Source: Actinoplanes utahensis
GTDB lineage: Bacteria > Actinomycetota > Actinomycetes > Mycobacteriales > Micromonosporaceae
Direction: 5' to 3'
Assembly: GCF_016862455.1 (NCBI RefSeq)
Contig: NZ_BOMZ01000078.1
Span: forward strand, 100,663-164,662
Length of the DNA: 64,000 bases
Below the pieces are notes generated by a model. The model saw nothing but the letters and a program-made list of their open reading frames with translations, did no database searches and was not told the origin of the DNA. Positions within the stretch are counted from its first letter, which is position 1. Every line of letters begins with the position of its first letter. Made by a program: the position numbers and the translations under genes. Shown here in pieces: positions 49,868 through 57,460 of the stretch.

Positions 49868-50527
49868 ATGGAGGCGGTGCCGGTATGGCTTCGGGAACGG
49901 CGTACGGGAGTGGGCCGGCCTGCCGAGCGGTCCCGAGCGGAGGTGACCGCTGCGGCGATCGCGCTGGCCGACCGCGAGGGTCTGGCCGCGGTCTCGATGC
50001 GCCGCGTCGCCGCCGAGTTGGGCACCGGCGCGGCGTCGCTGTATCGCTATGTCGACAGCCGGGACGACCTGCTCGACCTGATGAGCGATGAGGTGGCGGC
50101 CGGATATGAGTTGCCGGCACCGGAAGGTCCCTGGCTGCCGGGCCTGCTGGAGGTGTGTCGGCAGGGACGCGAGCTGATGCTGCGGCACGGCTGGCTGCCG
50201 GAGCTGGTGCTGACCCGCTCGGCACTCGGCCCACACGGCACCGACCTGCTGGAACACACGCTGGCGGTCCTCGCCGGGCACCCCGCGGACGTGGGCCGCA
50301 AGTTGGAGACCTTCGCGGTGATGAACACGCTCACTGCTGCCTTCGCCCTCAACGAGCTCAACGGTGACTCCGGTGCTTGCCGGAGGCAGGGCGCATACCT
50401 GGCACACGCGATCACGGCCGGCCGACACCCCCACCTGGCGGCGGCGCTGACCAGCGCTCCGCTGGTGCCGGCGCCACGCTTCGAGGACACAGTGTCGCGA
50501 GTCCTCGTCGGCCTGCTGGGGCAGTGA
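49868..50527 (+). CDS. TetR-family regulator
   Basis: A 219-residue TetR protein with a TetR_C-like tail. The HTH is in RAEVTAAAIALADREGLAAV and SMRRVAAELGTGAASLYRYV, followed by DSRDDLLDLMSDEVA. The ligand domain contains a helix WLPGLLEVCRQGRELMLRHG. ATG at 49868 follows GAGAGGGG. It is divergent from the alpha/beta hydrolase, which is its probable target. There is no own operon. Confidence 0.93.
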   Translation: MEAVPVWLRERRTGVGRPAERSRAEVTAAAIALADREGLAAVSMRRVAAELGTGAASLYRYVDSRDDLLDLMSDEVAAGYELPAPEGPWLPGLLEVCRQGRELMLRHGWLPELVLTRSALGPHGTDLLEHTLAVLAGHPADVGRKLETFAVMNTLTAAFALNELNGDSGACRRQGAYLAHAITAGRHPHLAAALTSAPLVPAPRFEDTVSRVLVGLLGQ

Positions 50528-50612
50528 CCAGCCGGCGGCACGCAGGACACCCGTCGTCGCGCCGAACAGCACCGACAAGTCGGCCCCGAGGCGCGAGTTC
50601 AGACCCCGTCGG

Positions 50613-51851
50613 CTACCCGTGGCCGGGGCTTTCCCGGACCTCCCGCAGTCGCCGGGCGAGGAAGTCCCGTTCCACGTCGTTGCCGGTCAGCGCGATGGCC
50701 TCGGTGTACGCGACAGCGGCTTCCGCTCGCCGGCCGAGGCGGCGCAGGAAGTCGGCGCGGGCGGCGCTCAGATATCCGTAGGTGGCCAGGGCCGGCTCGC
50801 CGAGCAACGGCTCCAGCGCCGCCAGCCCCGCCTCCGGGCCGTCCCGCATGCCGATCGCCGCGGCCCGGTTCAACGCGACCACCGGCGATCCCGGCCACAT
50901 CCGCCGCAACGCCGTGTACAGGCCGACGATCTCGTCCCAGTCCGTCGCCTCCCAGGCCGGGGCCTCGGCGTGCACGGCGGCGATGGCGGCCTCCACCGCG
51001 TACCGGCTCGGCGCCCGCCGCAACGCCTCCGACAACAGCGCCACCCCCTCGGCGATCATCGCGGCGTCCCAGCGGGACCGGTCCTGCTCGGACAGCAGCA
51101 GCATCCGCCCGTCCGGGCCCACCCGGCCCGCCGCCCGCGCCTGGTTCAGCAGCAGCAACGCTAGCAGCGCGCCGGTCTCCGGGTCGGTCGGCATCAGCAG
51201 CCGCAGCAGCCGGGCCAGATCGACCGCGCAGGCCGCCAGATCACGGCGCATCAGCTCGGGGCCGTCCGGGGCGGTGTGCCCGGTCGTGAAGATCAGGTGC
51301 ACCACCTGCAGGACCGCGCCGACCCGCTCGCCGAGCTGCTCCGCCGACGGCACCCGATAGGGGATCCGCGCCGTCTCGATCTTCCGCTTCGCCCGGGTGA
51401 CACGGGCCGCCATCGTCGCCTTCGGCACCAGCAGCGCCCGCGCCACCTCACCGGTGGACAACCCGCAGACCAGCCGCAAGGTCAGCGCCACCTGGGTCTC
51501 CCTGCCGAGCGCCGGATGACAGCAGGTGAAGATCAGCCGCAGCCGGTCGTCGGCGCCCTCGTCCGGTCCCGGCGTCGTCTCGCCGTCCACCAGCAGCGGC
51601 AGCCTGCGGCGCAGCCCGGTCTCCCGGCGCAGCACGTCCAGGGCCCGGTTGCGGGCTACCCGGGTCAGCCAGGCGCCCGGCCGGTCCGGCACACCGGCCT
51701 CCGGCCAGACCCGGAGCGCCTGCTCGTACGCCTCCTGCGTGCACTCCTCCGCCAGATCCAGATCCCGGGTGAACCGCGCGGTCGTCGCCAGCACCAGCGC
51801 CCACTCCCGCCGGTGCGCCTCTGCCACCGCTGCCGCGACCGTCTCATCCAC
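50613..51851 (-). CDS. ECF42-type sigma factor with C-terminal TPR-like region
   Basis: A 412-residue SigJ/ECF42-like factor. Sigma region 2 is VLATTARFTRDLDLAEECTQ with EAYEQALRVWPEAGVP and the DVLRRE end of 2.4. Region 4 is LTLRLVCGLSTGEVARALLV, PKATMAARVTRAKRKI. A 230-residue C-terminal extension (DUF6596-like, helical, GLYTALRRMWPGSPVVALNR, AAAIGMRDGPEAGLAALEPL) is diagnostic of ECF42. These factors usually neighbour a DGPF/YCII-like protein; here the nearest is at 54878. No anti-sigma gene is present, as usual in this group. ATG at 51851. Confidence 0.93.
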   Translation of the reverse strand: MDETVAAAVAEAHRREWALVLATTARFTRDLDLAEECTQEAYEQALRVWPEAGVPDRPGAWLTRVARNRALDVLRRETGLRRRLPLLVDGETTPGPDEGADDRLRLIFTCCHPALGRETQVALTLRLVCGLSTGEVARALLVPKATMAARVTRAKRKIETARIPYRVPSAEQLGERVGAVLQVVHLIFTTGHTAPDGPELMRRDLAACAVDLARLLRLLMPTDPETGALLALLLLNQARAAGRVGPDGRMLLLSEQDRSRWDAAMIAEGVALLSEALRRAPSRYAVEAAIAAVHAEAPAWEATDWDEIVGLYTALRRMWPGSPVVALNRAAAIGMRDGPEAGLAALEPLLGEPALATYGYLSAARADFLRRLGRRAEAAVAYTEAIALTGNDVERDFLARRLREVRESPGHG

Positions 51852-51915
51852 CGCCCGTACCTCCCCGTCGTTTATCCCACGACGAACGGCGACCAGCCCC
51901 GATCGACAACCGGCG

Positions 51916-52183
51916 TCAGCCGTGCACGATCCACCGGGCGTGTGGTTGGAACTCGCCGAGACGGATGGTGAGCCGGGCGGGGCGGGCGTGTTCCGGAATC
52001 GTGAAGGTGAGCACGAAGCCCGATCCGGTGCCGGGACGATCGTGGCCGGAGGGCGCCCTCGTCGGCCCGTACCGCCGGGAAATACTGCCCGCCGTCGTCG
52101 GTGCCCAGCCTCGCGAAGCGTCCGTCAGCGGGCCGCGCCATCGTCGGGCCGGCGGGAACCTGAGGTGCGGGCACGGTGGCCAT
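51916..52183 (-). pseudogene. frameshifted small gene, unknown family
   Basis: The frame from the ATG at 52183 reads ARPADGRFARLGTDDGGQYF, PAVRADEGA and then degenerates. Skipping one C of the CCC run at 52051-52053 gives SGHDRPGTGSGFVLTFTIPE, HARPARLTIRLGEFQPHARW and IVHG before a TGA at 51916. Both parts have normal codon bias, so a single-base insertion (or a sequencing error) splits one gene. The 5' end may be further upstream. Family not recognised; the product looks beta-rich. Confidence 0.55.
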
Positions 52184-52250
52184 CACCTCATGGGACGAGA
52201 CGAACGCGGGTCCTGCAGGATGGTCCGTCCCGGATGCGGGAGACCGGGCG

Positions 52251-52691
52251 TCAGCGGCGGCCGGTGGCCAGCGCGACCAGGAACTGCCCGCCACCCGGTT
52301 CGACGCTGGTGGTCACCGGGAGGCCGGGCACCAGCCGGGAGAACCGGTCGGCCAGCCAGTCCGCCGCCTCCTGGGCGTCCCGGCGGCTCGGGCAGCGGCC
52401 CACCAGCTCCCGGCCGCCCTTGCGTTCGAGGCGTTCGGCGACGGTGATCAGCGGGGCGGGTTCGATCACGTTCAGCCGGTCCGGCCAGGCGATCACCACT
52501 TTGACCGCGCCCTTGCGGGAGTTGCAGGCCCGGTGGGCGAGCCGTTCGGCGAGCCGGGCCTTCCGGTCGGCGGTGCGGCTGTCGACGCTGGGGCCACGCG
52601 GATCGTTGACCGACATGCCGGCGTCGACCGGTTCGTCGCACACCCAGCAGCGCCAGCCGTCGCGTTCGGCGACTTCTTCAAGAGAGCTCAT
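52251..52691 (-). CDS. HNH-type nuclease-like protein
   Basis: A 146-residue protein with a zinc-knuckle HNH-like module in the first 65 residues: WRCWVCDEPVD (CxxC), then DPRGPSVDSRT and RLAHRACNSRKGAVKV, matching the H-x3-C-N-x2-K pattern of HNH endonucleases. The remaining part (residues 70-146) is a small alpha/beta domain with AERLERKGGRELVGRCPSRR. No defence genes adjoin it, so it could be a free-standing DNA- or RNA-binding factor. ATG at 52691. Confidence 0.8.
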   Translation of the reverse strand: MSSLEEVAERDGWRCWVCDEPVDAGMSVNDPRGPSVDSRTADRKARLAERLAHRACNSRKGAVKVVIAWPDRLNVIEPAPLITVAERLERKGGRELVGRCPSRRDAQEAADWLADRFSRLVPGLPVTTSVEPGGGQFLVALATGRR

Positions 52692-52848
52692 CAGCGACGA
52701 CTCTATTAGCCCCGGCCGTGCCTCCTCCCGCCGGCATCGGCCTCGGCGGGCTGCTCGGGAGCCCAGGACATGCCGCGAGTCGATGCGGTTGTCGCTACGC
52801 CTGTGGCCTCGATCCGGCGCGACGGGACCACCCGGACGGTCAGGGGGT

Positions 52849-53156
52849 TCAGGTCAGCGCGCGGCTTGCGGCTGCGATCACGACCCCGATCAGTACGGCC
52901 AGAAGCACCGGGGCCCGCAGCAGCCGGGAGCGACCACGACACCGGCCAGCGCGGCGACGACCGTCACGTCGACGGCGCTCCAGCGGCGGCCCAGCACCTC
53001 GGTCACCACCAGCGCGGCGAGCAGCGCGGGAGCCAGCAGACCGATCACGCCGCGGCTCCACGACGGCAGTTCCCGGTCACCGAGCAGCGCCGGCCCCGCG
53101 GCCTTGAGCAGGAAGCTTCCCGCCGCCACCACGAGGATCACCAGCCAGATCGTCAT
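52849..53156 (-). pseudogene. azlD: azlD-like gene with C-terminal frameshift
   Basis: From ATG 53156 the frame reads TIWLVILVVAAGSFLLKAAG, PALLGDRELPSWSRGVIGLL, APALLAALVVTEVLGRRW and VVAALAGVVV, an AzlD membrane protein. It then goes out of frame, and the natural end RLLRAPVLLAVLIGVVIAAA continues in another frame to a TGA at 52849. Two extra bases (or one missing) lie in the CCC run near 52926-52930. Unless this is a sequencing error, the last transmembrane helix is lost. It follows azlC by 19 bases. Confidence 0.7.
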
Positions 53157-53175
53157 CCCGGCACTCTTCCCATCG

Positions 53176-53853
53176 TCATTCCGGCACTGTGGTGGAGCGG
53201 AGACCGACCAGGGCGCCGGCGGTGGCGCCGACCAGGGCGATGCCGGCCGGGACCCACCACAGCAGACCCGCCGCGACGGCGGCGCCGAGAGCGGCGGCGA
53301 TCAGTGGGAGCCGGCCCTCCCGGAGTTCGTCCAGTAGCAGGGCCAGGAAGAACGCTGGGAAGACCACGTCCAGGCCGAGTGTCTCGACCAGTTCGGGGGA
53401 GGGGGCGCCGAACACCCCGACGACGGTTCCGGCCACCCATGCGGGCCACTGCACGATCGTCGCGCCGAACATCCGCCACCTGTCGAAACGGCCCCCGCCC
53501 AGATGCGCGGCCACCCACGAGCCGTCGACCACGGCCTGCCCCTGCAACGCCCGGCGGAACCGGCCGCCGGACAGGCTCGGCCCGACCGCCAGCCCCATCG
53601 GCAGGAAACGCCCGTTGATCAGCAACGCCGCCGCGACGGCCGGTCCCGCCGCGCCACCGGAGGCGAGCGCCGTCATCAACGCGAACTGCGCCGAGCCGGA
53701 GAAGATCAGCACCGAGGCGACGATCGCGGCGAGCGCACTCCAGCCCTGCTCACGGGCGCTCGCCCCGAACGTCACGGCCAGCACGAAGCCGGCCGTGGCC
53801 AGCCCCACCCCGACCCGCATGCCTGCGAGGAAACTGTCCCGCCGCCCGTCCAC
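53176..53853 (-). CDS. azlC: AzlC-family branched-chain amino acid exporter subunit
   Basis: A 225-residue membrane protein with several transmembrane helices. It opens with GMRVGVGLATAGFVLAVTFG, has LIFSGSAQFALMTALASGG (the family 'SGSAQFA' motif) and the loop LLINGRFLPMGLAVGPSLSG, and ends with WWVPAGIALVGATAGALVG. AzlC and AzlD together export branched-chain amino acids. GTG at 53853 is preferred; a GTG 13 codons earlier is possible. The companion azlD carries a frameshift, so the pair may be non-functional here. Confidence 0.88.
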   Translation of the reverse strand: MDGRRDSFLAGMRVGVGLATAGFVLAVTFGASAREQGWSALAAIVASVLIFSGSAQFALMTALASGGAAGPAVAAALLINGRFLPMGLAVGPSLSGGRFRRALQGQAVVDGSWVAAHLGGGRFDRWRMFGATIVQWPAWVAGTVVGVFGAPSPELVETLGLDVVFPAFFLALLLDELREGRLPLIAAALGAAVAAGLLWWVPAGIALVGATAGALVGLRSTTVPE

Positions 53854-53991
53854 GCCCACCCCCGGCAGCCGTCTTACCCGGTCGGCGGCCACCGGACACC
53901 GCCGGTCGACGGGGCCGGCGGTTCACCCGTACCGCCGCGGTCGTCGTCGGGCGGCCGCAAGCGGTGATCGCCGCCTGAACCGCCGCCGGGC

Positions 53992-54022
53992 CGCGCGCCT
54001 ACCCCGCCGGGGTCGGCGCGCG
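53992..54022 (-). terminator. terminator hairpin after the NTF2-fold gene
   Basis: Arms CGCGCGCC-T-ACCCC and GGGGT-C-GGCGCGCG, one mismatch, three-base loop, ten bases downstream of the stop at 54032. Confidence 0.65.
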
Positions 54023-54031
54023 ACCGCCGGC

Positions 54032-54475
54032 TCAGGCGGCCTGGTACTGCAGCAGCATGTCGCCCCAGCCGGCCTGGATCATGTGGGTGAATCGCCATTC
54101 GCCGCCGACCTTGGCCATCACGTCGGCGTAGCGCATGTGGTGGGTCCCGTCCTCCCCGGTCACCGTCGAGTCGGTGATCACGACGGCGAGGTCGCTGTCG
54201 AGGAAGAACGGCCGGCGCTCGTTGTCGATCTTCGCGGTGGACCCGTTCATGCTCATGCTCTGCACGAACGTGTCCCGGTCCCACTCCTGGGTCACGCACT
54301 CGCCGCGGGAGTCGTTGGTGGTCACCGTCAGCGGGAACCGGGCCACGTCGGCCATCGCGCCGGTGTCGTTGCGGCGGGCGTACTCGTCGTACCGGTCGAA
54401 CCAGTCCAGCAGCGTCCGGGTCTCCTCCGGTGTGGGCGTGAACGGGGTGGTGGTGAACGGGCTCTGTTCGGTCAA
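54032..54475 (-). CDS. SnoaL/NTF2-like domain protein
   Basis: A 147-residue NTF2-fold protein: ETRTLLDWFDRYDEYARRND, MADVARFPLTVTTNDSRGEC, WDRDTFVQSMSMNGS, and strands RRPFFLDSDLAVVITDSTVT and YADVMAKVGGEWRFTHMIQ. The start is TTG at 54475, supported by GGGAGG at seven bases. A palindrome with a TATAAT -10 box lies just upstream. Role unknown; related proteins are often stress- or antibiotic-induced. Confidence 0.85.
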   Translation of the reverse strand: MTEQSPFTTTPFTPTPEETRTLLDWFDRYDEYARRNDTGAMADVARFPLTVTTNDSRGECVTQEWDRDTFVQSMSMNGSTAKIDNERRPFFLDSDLAVVITDSTVTGEDGTHHMRYADVMAKVGGEWRFTHMIQAGWGDMLLQYQAA

Positions 54476-54490
54476 GGCAACCTCCCGATA

Positions 54491-54517
54491 GAAACTCCGT
54501 ACATTATACCGAGTTTC
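54491..54517 (-). promoter_or_regulatory. promoter -10 box inside a 27-bp palindrome
   Basis: Outer arms GAAACTC / GAGTTTC enclose GGTATAATGTACG, which contains a consensus TATAAT (54503-54508, minus strand). The -10 box is 27 bases before the TTG start at 54475. A repressor bound here would block transcription directly, but no regulator gene is adjacent. Confidence 0.7.
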
Positions 54518-54525
54518 TGAGCGGC

Positions 54526-54753
54526 CTACCGCCCCCGGTTGCGAGGATGGTTGCGGGCGGTCCGCTCATTGCCGTGCCGGTAGTTCCCGGTGACCCGCGC
54601 CATCAGCTCCTGCGGATCCCCGTTGTCCACGTCGACCAGGAACCGGGCAGCCGCGGCGCCACGCAGCACGCTGGCGGAACGACCATGATGCAGAACTTCG
54701 ACGTCCCCGTTCTTGCGGAGACGATAGGTGAAACCTTCAGGTACGCCAGACAT
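54526..54753 (-). CDS. small conserved hypothetical protein
   Basis: A 75-residue protein: GFTYRLRKNGDVEVLHHGRS, ASVLRGAAAARFLVDVDNGD and PQELMARVTGNYRHGNERTA, with a basic tail NHPRNRGR. The layout (beta hairpin, helix, basic tail) is typical of small actinobacterial DNA- or RNA-associated proteins, but no family is assigned. ATG at 54753 follows GAGG. Upstream of, and in the same direction as, the NTF2-fold gene. Confidence 0.7.
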   Translation of the reverse strand: MSGVPEGFTYRLRKNGDVEVLHHGRSASVLRGAAAARFLVDVDNGDPQELMARVTGNYRHGNERTARNHPRNRGR

Positions 54754-54877
54754 CGCCGTATCCTCATCGCCCGCGCGGCCCGGCGTCACCTGATTATCGC
54801 GGCTGTCGATTCGGGGTGCGTGCCGATCGTCGTACGGTTGAGGCCCACTTCCGGGCCGTGATCTGGAGGGAGACGAC

Positions 54878-55234
54878 GTGGCGAAGTACATGCTGTTGCT
54901 CTATGGCGACCCGGCGCGGTGGGAGGCGATGACCGCGGAGGAGCAGGCGGCGCACATGGCGGCGCACGAGGCGTTCAGCAAGGCCGCGGGGGAGCGGATC
55001 CTCGGTGGGGAGGAGCTGGAGTTGCCGCAGACCGCGACGACTCTGCGGGGGGCTGCGGGCGGGGAGCCGCTGACCACGGACGGGCCGTTCCTGGAGACCA
55101 AGGAGTCGCTCGGCGGGTTCTACGTGATCGAGGCGGCGGATCTGGACGAGGCGATCGCGCTGGCGTCGCTGCTGCCGGAGGCGCGGGCGTCGCACAGCGG
55201 CGTGGAGATCCGGCCGGCGGTGTTCCACGGGTGA
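54878..55234 (+). CDS. YCII/DGPF domain protein (ECF42 partner type)
   Basis: A 118-residue protein of the YCII-related DGPF group: KYMLLLYGDPARWEAMTAEE, GGEELELPQTATTLRGA and the signature TTDGPFLETKESLGGFYVIE. DGPF proteins are the conserved neighbours of ECF42 sigma factors and may be small-molecule or peroxide-related. GTG at 54878 follows GGAGGG. The ECF42-type gene (50613-51851) is 3 kb away on the other strand, so the usual tight linkage has been broken. Confidence 0.92.
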   Translation: MAKYMLLLYGDPARWEAMTAEEQAAHMAAHEAFSKAAGERILGGEELELPQTATTLRGAAGGEPLTTDGPFLETKESLGGFYVIEAADLDEAIALASLLPEARASHSGVEIRPAVFHG

Positions 55235-55239
55235 GCAGG

Positions 55240-55281
55240 ACGGCCGGACCGCGGCGGGCATGCCCGCCGCGGTCCGGCCGT
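55240..55281. terminator. 42-bp perfect palindrome, bidirectional terminator
   Basis: Twenty-base perfect arms starting ACGGCCGGACCGCGGCGGGC around the two-base loop AT. It lies between the DGPF gene and the convergent SRPBCC gene, starting six bases after the stop. Confidence 0.8.
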
Positions 55282-55285
55282 GCGA

Positions 55286-55750
55286 TCAGGCGCCGGGGCG
55301 GGCGATGTCGCCGCGCCACGAGCCGGTCTCGCCACCGCGGTTCTCGATGAACTCCTTGAACCGCTTGGCGTCGGCCTTCACCTGGAAACTGTCGGCGCCG
55401 ATGACGCTGCCGACCTTCTCGGCGATACCCTCGGGCTCCCAGTCCAGCTGGATGGTCACCCGGGTCTCCGCGTCGGCGAGGCGGTGGAACGTGACGACGC
55501 CGGCGTGCTTGGTGTCGCCGCCGGTGCTGCGCCACGCGACCCGCTCGTCCGGGTGCTGCTCGGTGATCTCCGCGTCGAACTCACGGGTCTGCCCCGCCAC
55601 CTTGGTCACCCAGTGGGTACGGGTGTCATTGATCTGCGTGATCGACTCGACGCCGTCCATGAACTTCGGGAAGTCCTCGAACTGGGTCCACTGGTTGTAG
55701 GCCGTGCTGATCGGCACGTTGACGTCCACGGACTCGGTCACGGTGCTCAC
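55286..55750 (-). CDS. SRPBCC (polyketide cyclase/dehydrase-like) protein
   Basis: A 154-residue START/SRPBCC protein: VTESVDVNVPISTAYNQWTQ, FEDFPKFMDGVESITQINDT, VAGQTREFDAEITEQHPDER and the C-terminal helix EKVGSVIGADSFQVKADAKR with FKEFIENRG. GTG at 55750 follows AAGGAGA; a longer frame starting earlier is less likely. Proteins of this type bind hydrophobic ligands and often occur as stress-associated proteins with membrane or lipid roles. Ligand unknown. Confidence 0.9.
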   Translation of the reverse strand: MSTVTESVDVNVPISTAYNQWTQFEDFPKFMDGVESITQINDTRTHWVTKVAGQTREFDAEITEQHPDERVAWRSTGGDTKHAGVVTFHRLADAETRVTIQLDWEPEGIAEKVGSVIGADSFQVKADAKRFKEFIENRGGETGSWRGDIARPGA

Positions 55751-55858
55751 GATCTTCTCCTTCGTTCCGGGTGACCCTGACCTACCCGGCCCGCAGCGCC
55801 CCAAACAAGTTGCGTCGATTCGCGCGTCGAAGAATACGGCGGCCCGTCGGCCGTCCGG

Positions 55859-56704
55859 CTATCGCGCGGCGTCGGCGACAGCGCGACCGAAGGCGGCCAT
55901 GCCCCTGGCGTTGGGGTGCAGCGGCGCGGCGGGGCTGACCGGGACGAGCCCTTCCACGTATCGCTGCGCGGCCGGGGCGCAGGTGTCGTGGCCGACGCTG
56001 ACCGCGGCGAGATCGACGTAGGTGGCCCCGTGCTCCCGGGCCTTCCGCTGGATGGCCGTGTTGAGGCCGGCCACCAGCGACTGAAGGTAGTCGCCGTCCC
56101 GGGCCCAGATCGGCTGGGCCGGGAAACAGCCACCCGGCCGGATGTACGTCGGATACCCCGTGACGACCAGCTTCGCCCGCGGCGCCCGCCGGTGGATCTC
56201 GTCGAGGGTCGAGCCCAGCGCGGAGGCGAACGCGTCGATCCTCGCCCTGGCCGGGTTCCCCTGTTGCTGCTGCCGGTCGGCGCACGAGGCGCCGAAGGGC
56301 TCGCGCAGCAGGTTGATGCAGCCCAGCGCGAGGGACACCAGTTCACTGTCGTTGCCGCCGACGGTCAGGGTCACCAGGTCGGTCGTGGTCCGCAGCGCGT
56401 CGAGCTGCGGCGCGATGATCCCGTACTGGCGGGCGGAGAGGTCGGGCACCTTCGCCGCCGAGCACGTCACGTCGGTCAGCCGTGCACCGAGGAGGCCGGC
56501 CACGACGGCCGGGTAGTTCTGACTGCGCGATCGCAGGCAGAGCAGGTTCCCGTCCTGCCCGCCGACCAGCGGGCCGGCGGCAGCCGAGTCACCGAGCGCG
56601 ACGTAGTGGACCGTGTCGGCCGCAGCGGCCACTCCGCTGCCGAGGAGCAACACGGTGGCCGTGGCGAACACGGCGGCGATCCGGCTGAGTGGGCGTAGGC
56701 GCAT
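55859..56704 (-). CDS. secreted SGNH/GDSL hydrolase
   Basis: A 281-residue secreted esterase. Signal peptide MRLRPLSRIAAVFATATVLL through GVAAAADTV. Block I is YVALGDSAAAGP (Ser nucleophile), block III TLTVGGNDSEL (Gly, Asn), and block V PLHPNARGM (Asp-His, with the catalytic His). Several cysteines (LLCLRS, VTCSAAK, GCINLL, SCADRQ, GGCFPA, DTCAPA) can form three disulfides, as in streptomycete GDSL lipases. ATG at 56704. It may hydrolyse lipids or acetyl esters outside the cell. Confidence 0.93.
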   Translation of the reverse strand: MRLRPLSRIAAVFATATVLLLGSGVAAAADTVHYVALGDSAAAGPLVGGQDGNLLCLRSRSQNYPAVVAGLLGARLTDVTCSAAKVPDLSARQYGIIAPQLDALRTTTDLVTLTVGGNDSELVSLALGCINLLREPFGASCADRQQQQGNPARARIDAFASALGSTLDEIHRRAPRAKLVVTGYPTYIRPGGCFPAQPIWARDGDYLQSLVAGLNTAIQRKAREHGATYVDLAAVSVGHDTCAPAAQRYVEGLVPVSPAAPLHPNARGMAAFGRAVADAAR

Positions 56705-56749
56705 GGCGGCTCCCTCGACGAGTATTACCAGCGTGTTACCGGCCCATTC

Positions 56750-57046
56750 ATGATGGATTCCAAGTCAGGAGGTCCGGCCTGGCAAGGGGACCTGGTTCCG
56801 ACACTGCGCCTCTACCTCGAGGCGGACCTGAACCGGCGCAAGGTCGCCACCCAGCTCCACGTCCACCCCAACACGGTCGACTACCGGATCCGGCGTGTCG
56901 CCGTCCTGACCGGCCTGGACACCACCGCACATCGCGACCTTCTGACGCTCAGCGCGGCGCTGGCGGCACACGACGCGGCGACCGCCACTCCGCACCGGGA
57001 CGGAGCGGGTGTTCCTGAACAGGCGCCCACCGTCCCGCAGCTGTGA
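56750..57046 (+). CDS. stand-alone PucR/CdaR C-terminal HTH
   Basis: A 98-residue protein matching only the C-terminal helix-turn-helix of PucR/CdaR-type regulators: LVPTLRLYLEADLNRRKVAT, QLHVHPNTVDYRIRRVAVLT, GLDTTAHRDLLTLSAALAA. The GGDEF-like and sensory parts of the usual 400-550 residue protein are missing. It may be a free DNA-binding domain or the 3' end of a decayed regulator. ATG at 56750 (or 56753); no good ribosome site, which favours decay. It faces the SGNH gene divergently across 45 bases. Confidence 0.6.
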   Translation: MMDSKSGGPAWQGDLVPTLRLYLEADLNRRKVATQLHVHPNTVDYRIRRVAVLTGLDTTAHRDLLTLSAALAAHDAATATPHRDGAGVPEQAPTVPQL

Positions 57047-57057
57047 CCGGCGATCGG

Positions 57058-57384
57058 TCAGGCGACTCGCGGAATGCCGATCGCCGGAAGCGCCGAGCGG
57101 GAGACGTCGCCGGTCTGATCCGGTGACGGCGACGGTGCGGGAAGACCGGCCGGCTCCGGCTGCGGGACGGCCCCGGCCGGCGGCTCGATCCGGGACAGCA
57201 GGTCGGCCAGGCGGCCCACCTCGTCCGCGGGCAGCTGGAAGGAGCCGCGGCACAGCGCGTCCGCCCACAGGGAGATCACCACCACCTGGCGGTTCTCGTG
57301 GTAGCTGACCCGCATCGTTCGACCACCGCCGCGTACGTCGCTGAACACGTCACCGACCGTCGGCATCGGATAGACCTCGCCCAT
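57058..57384 (-). CDS. conserved actinobacterial hypothetical protein
   Basis: A 108-residue protein. The conserved N-terminal 68 residues read PTVGDVFSDVRGGGRTMRVS, YHENRQVVVISLWADALCRG, SFQLPADEVGRLADLLSRI, followed by a Pro-rich tail (PPAGAVPQPEPAGLPAPSPS). I recognise this as a widespread actinobacterial small protein, often near LuxR/BldC-type regulators; role unknown. ATG at 57384 follows GGGAGAG. Confidence 0.7.
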   Translation of the reverse strand: MGEVYPMPTVGDVFSDVRGGGRTMRVSYHENRQVVVISLWADALCRGSFQLPADEVGRLADLLSRIEPPAGAVPQPEPAGLPAPSPSPDQTGDVSRSALPAIGIPRVA

Positions 57385-57460
57385 TCCCGCAGTCTCTCCC
57401 GAACGCGCCCGTCAGTAAAGATCGTGGCGCCGATGAGCGCGGCGTGCCGGGGGCTGACCG

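Noticed and set aside
52251..52691. Restriction or defence nuclease
   Set aside because: The HNH-like motif is present, but no methyltransferase, helicase or other defence gene adjoins it.
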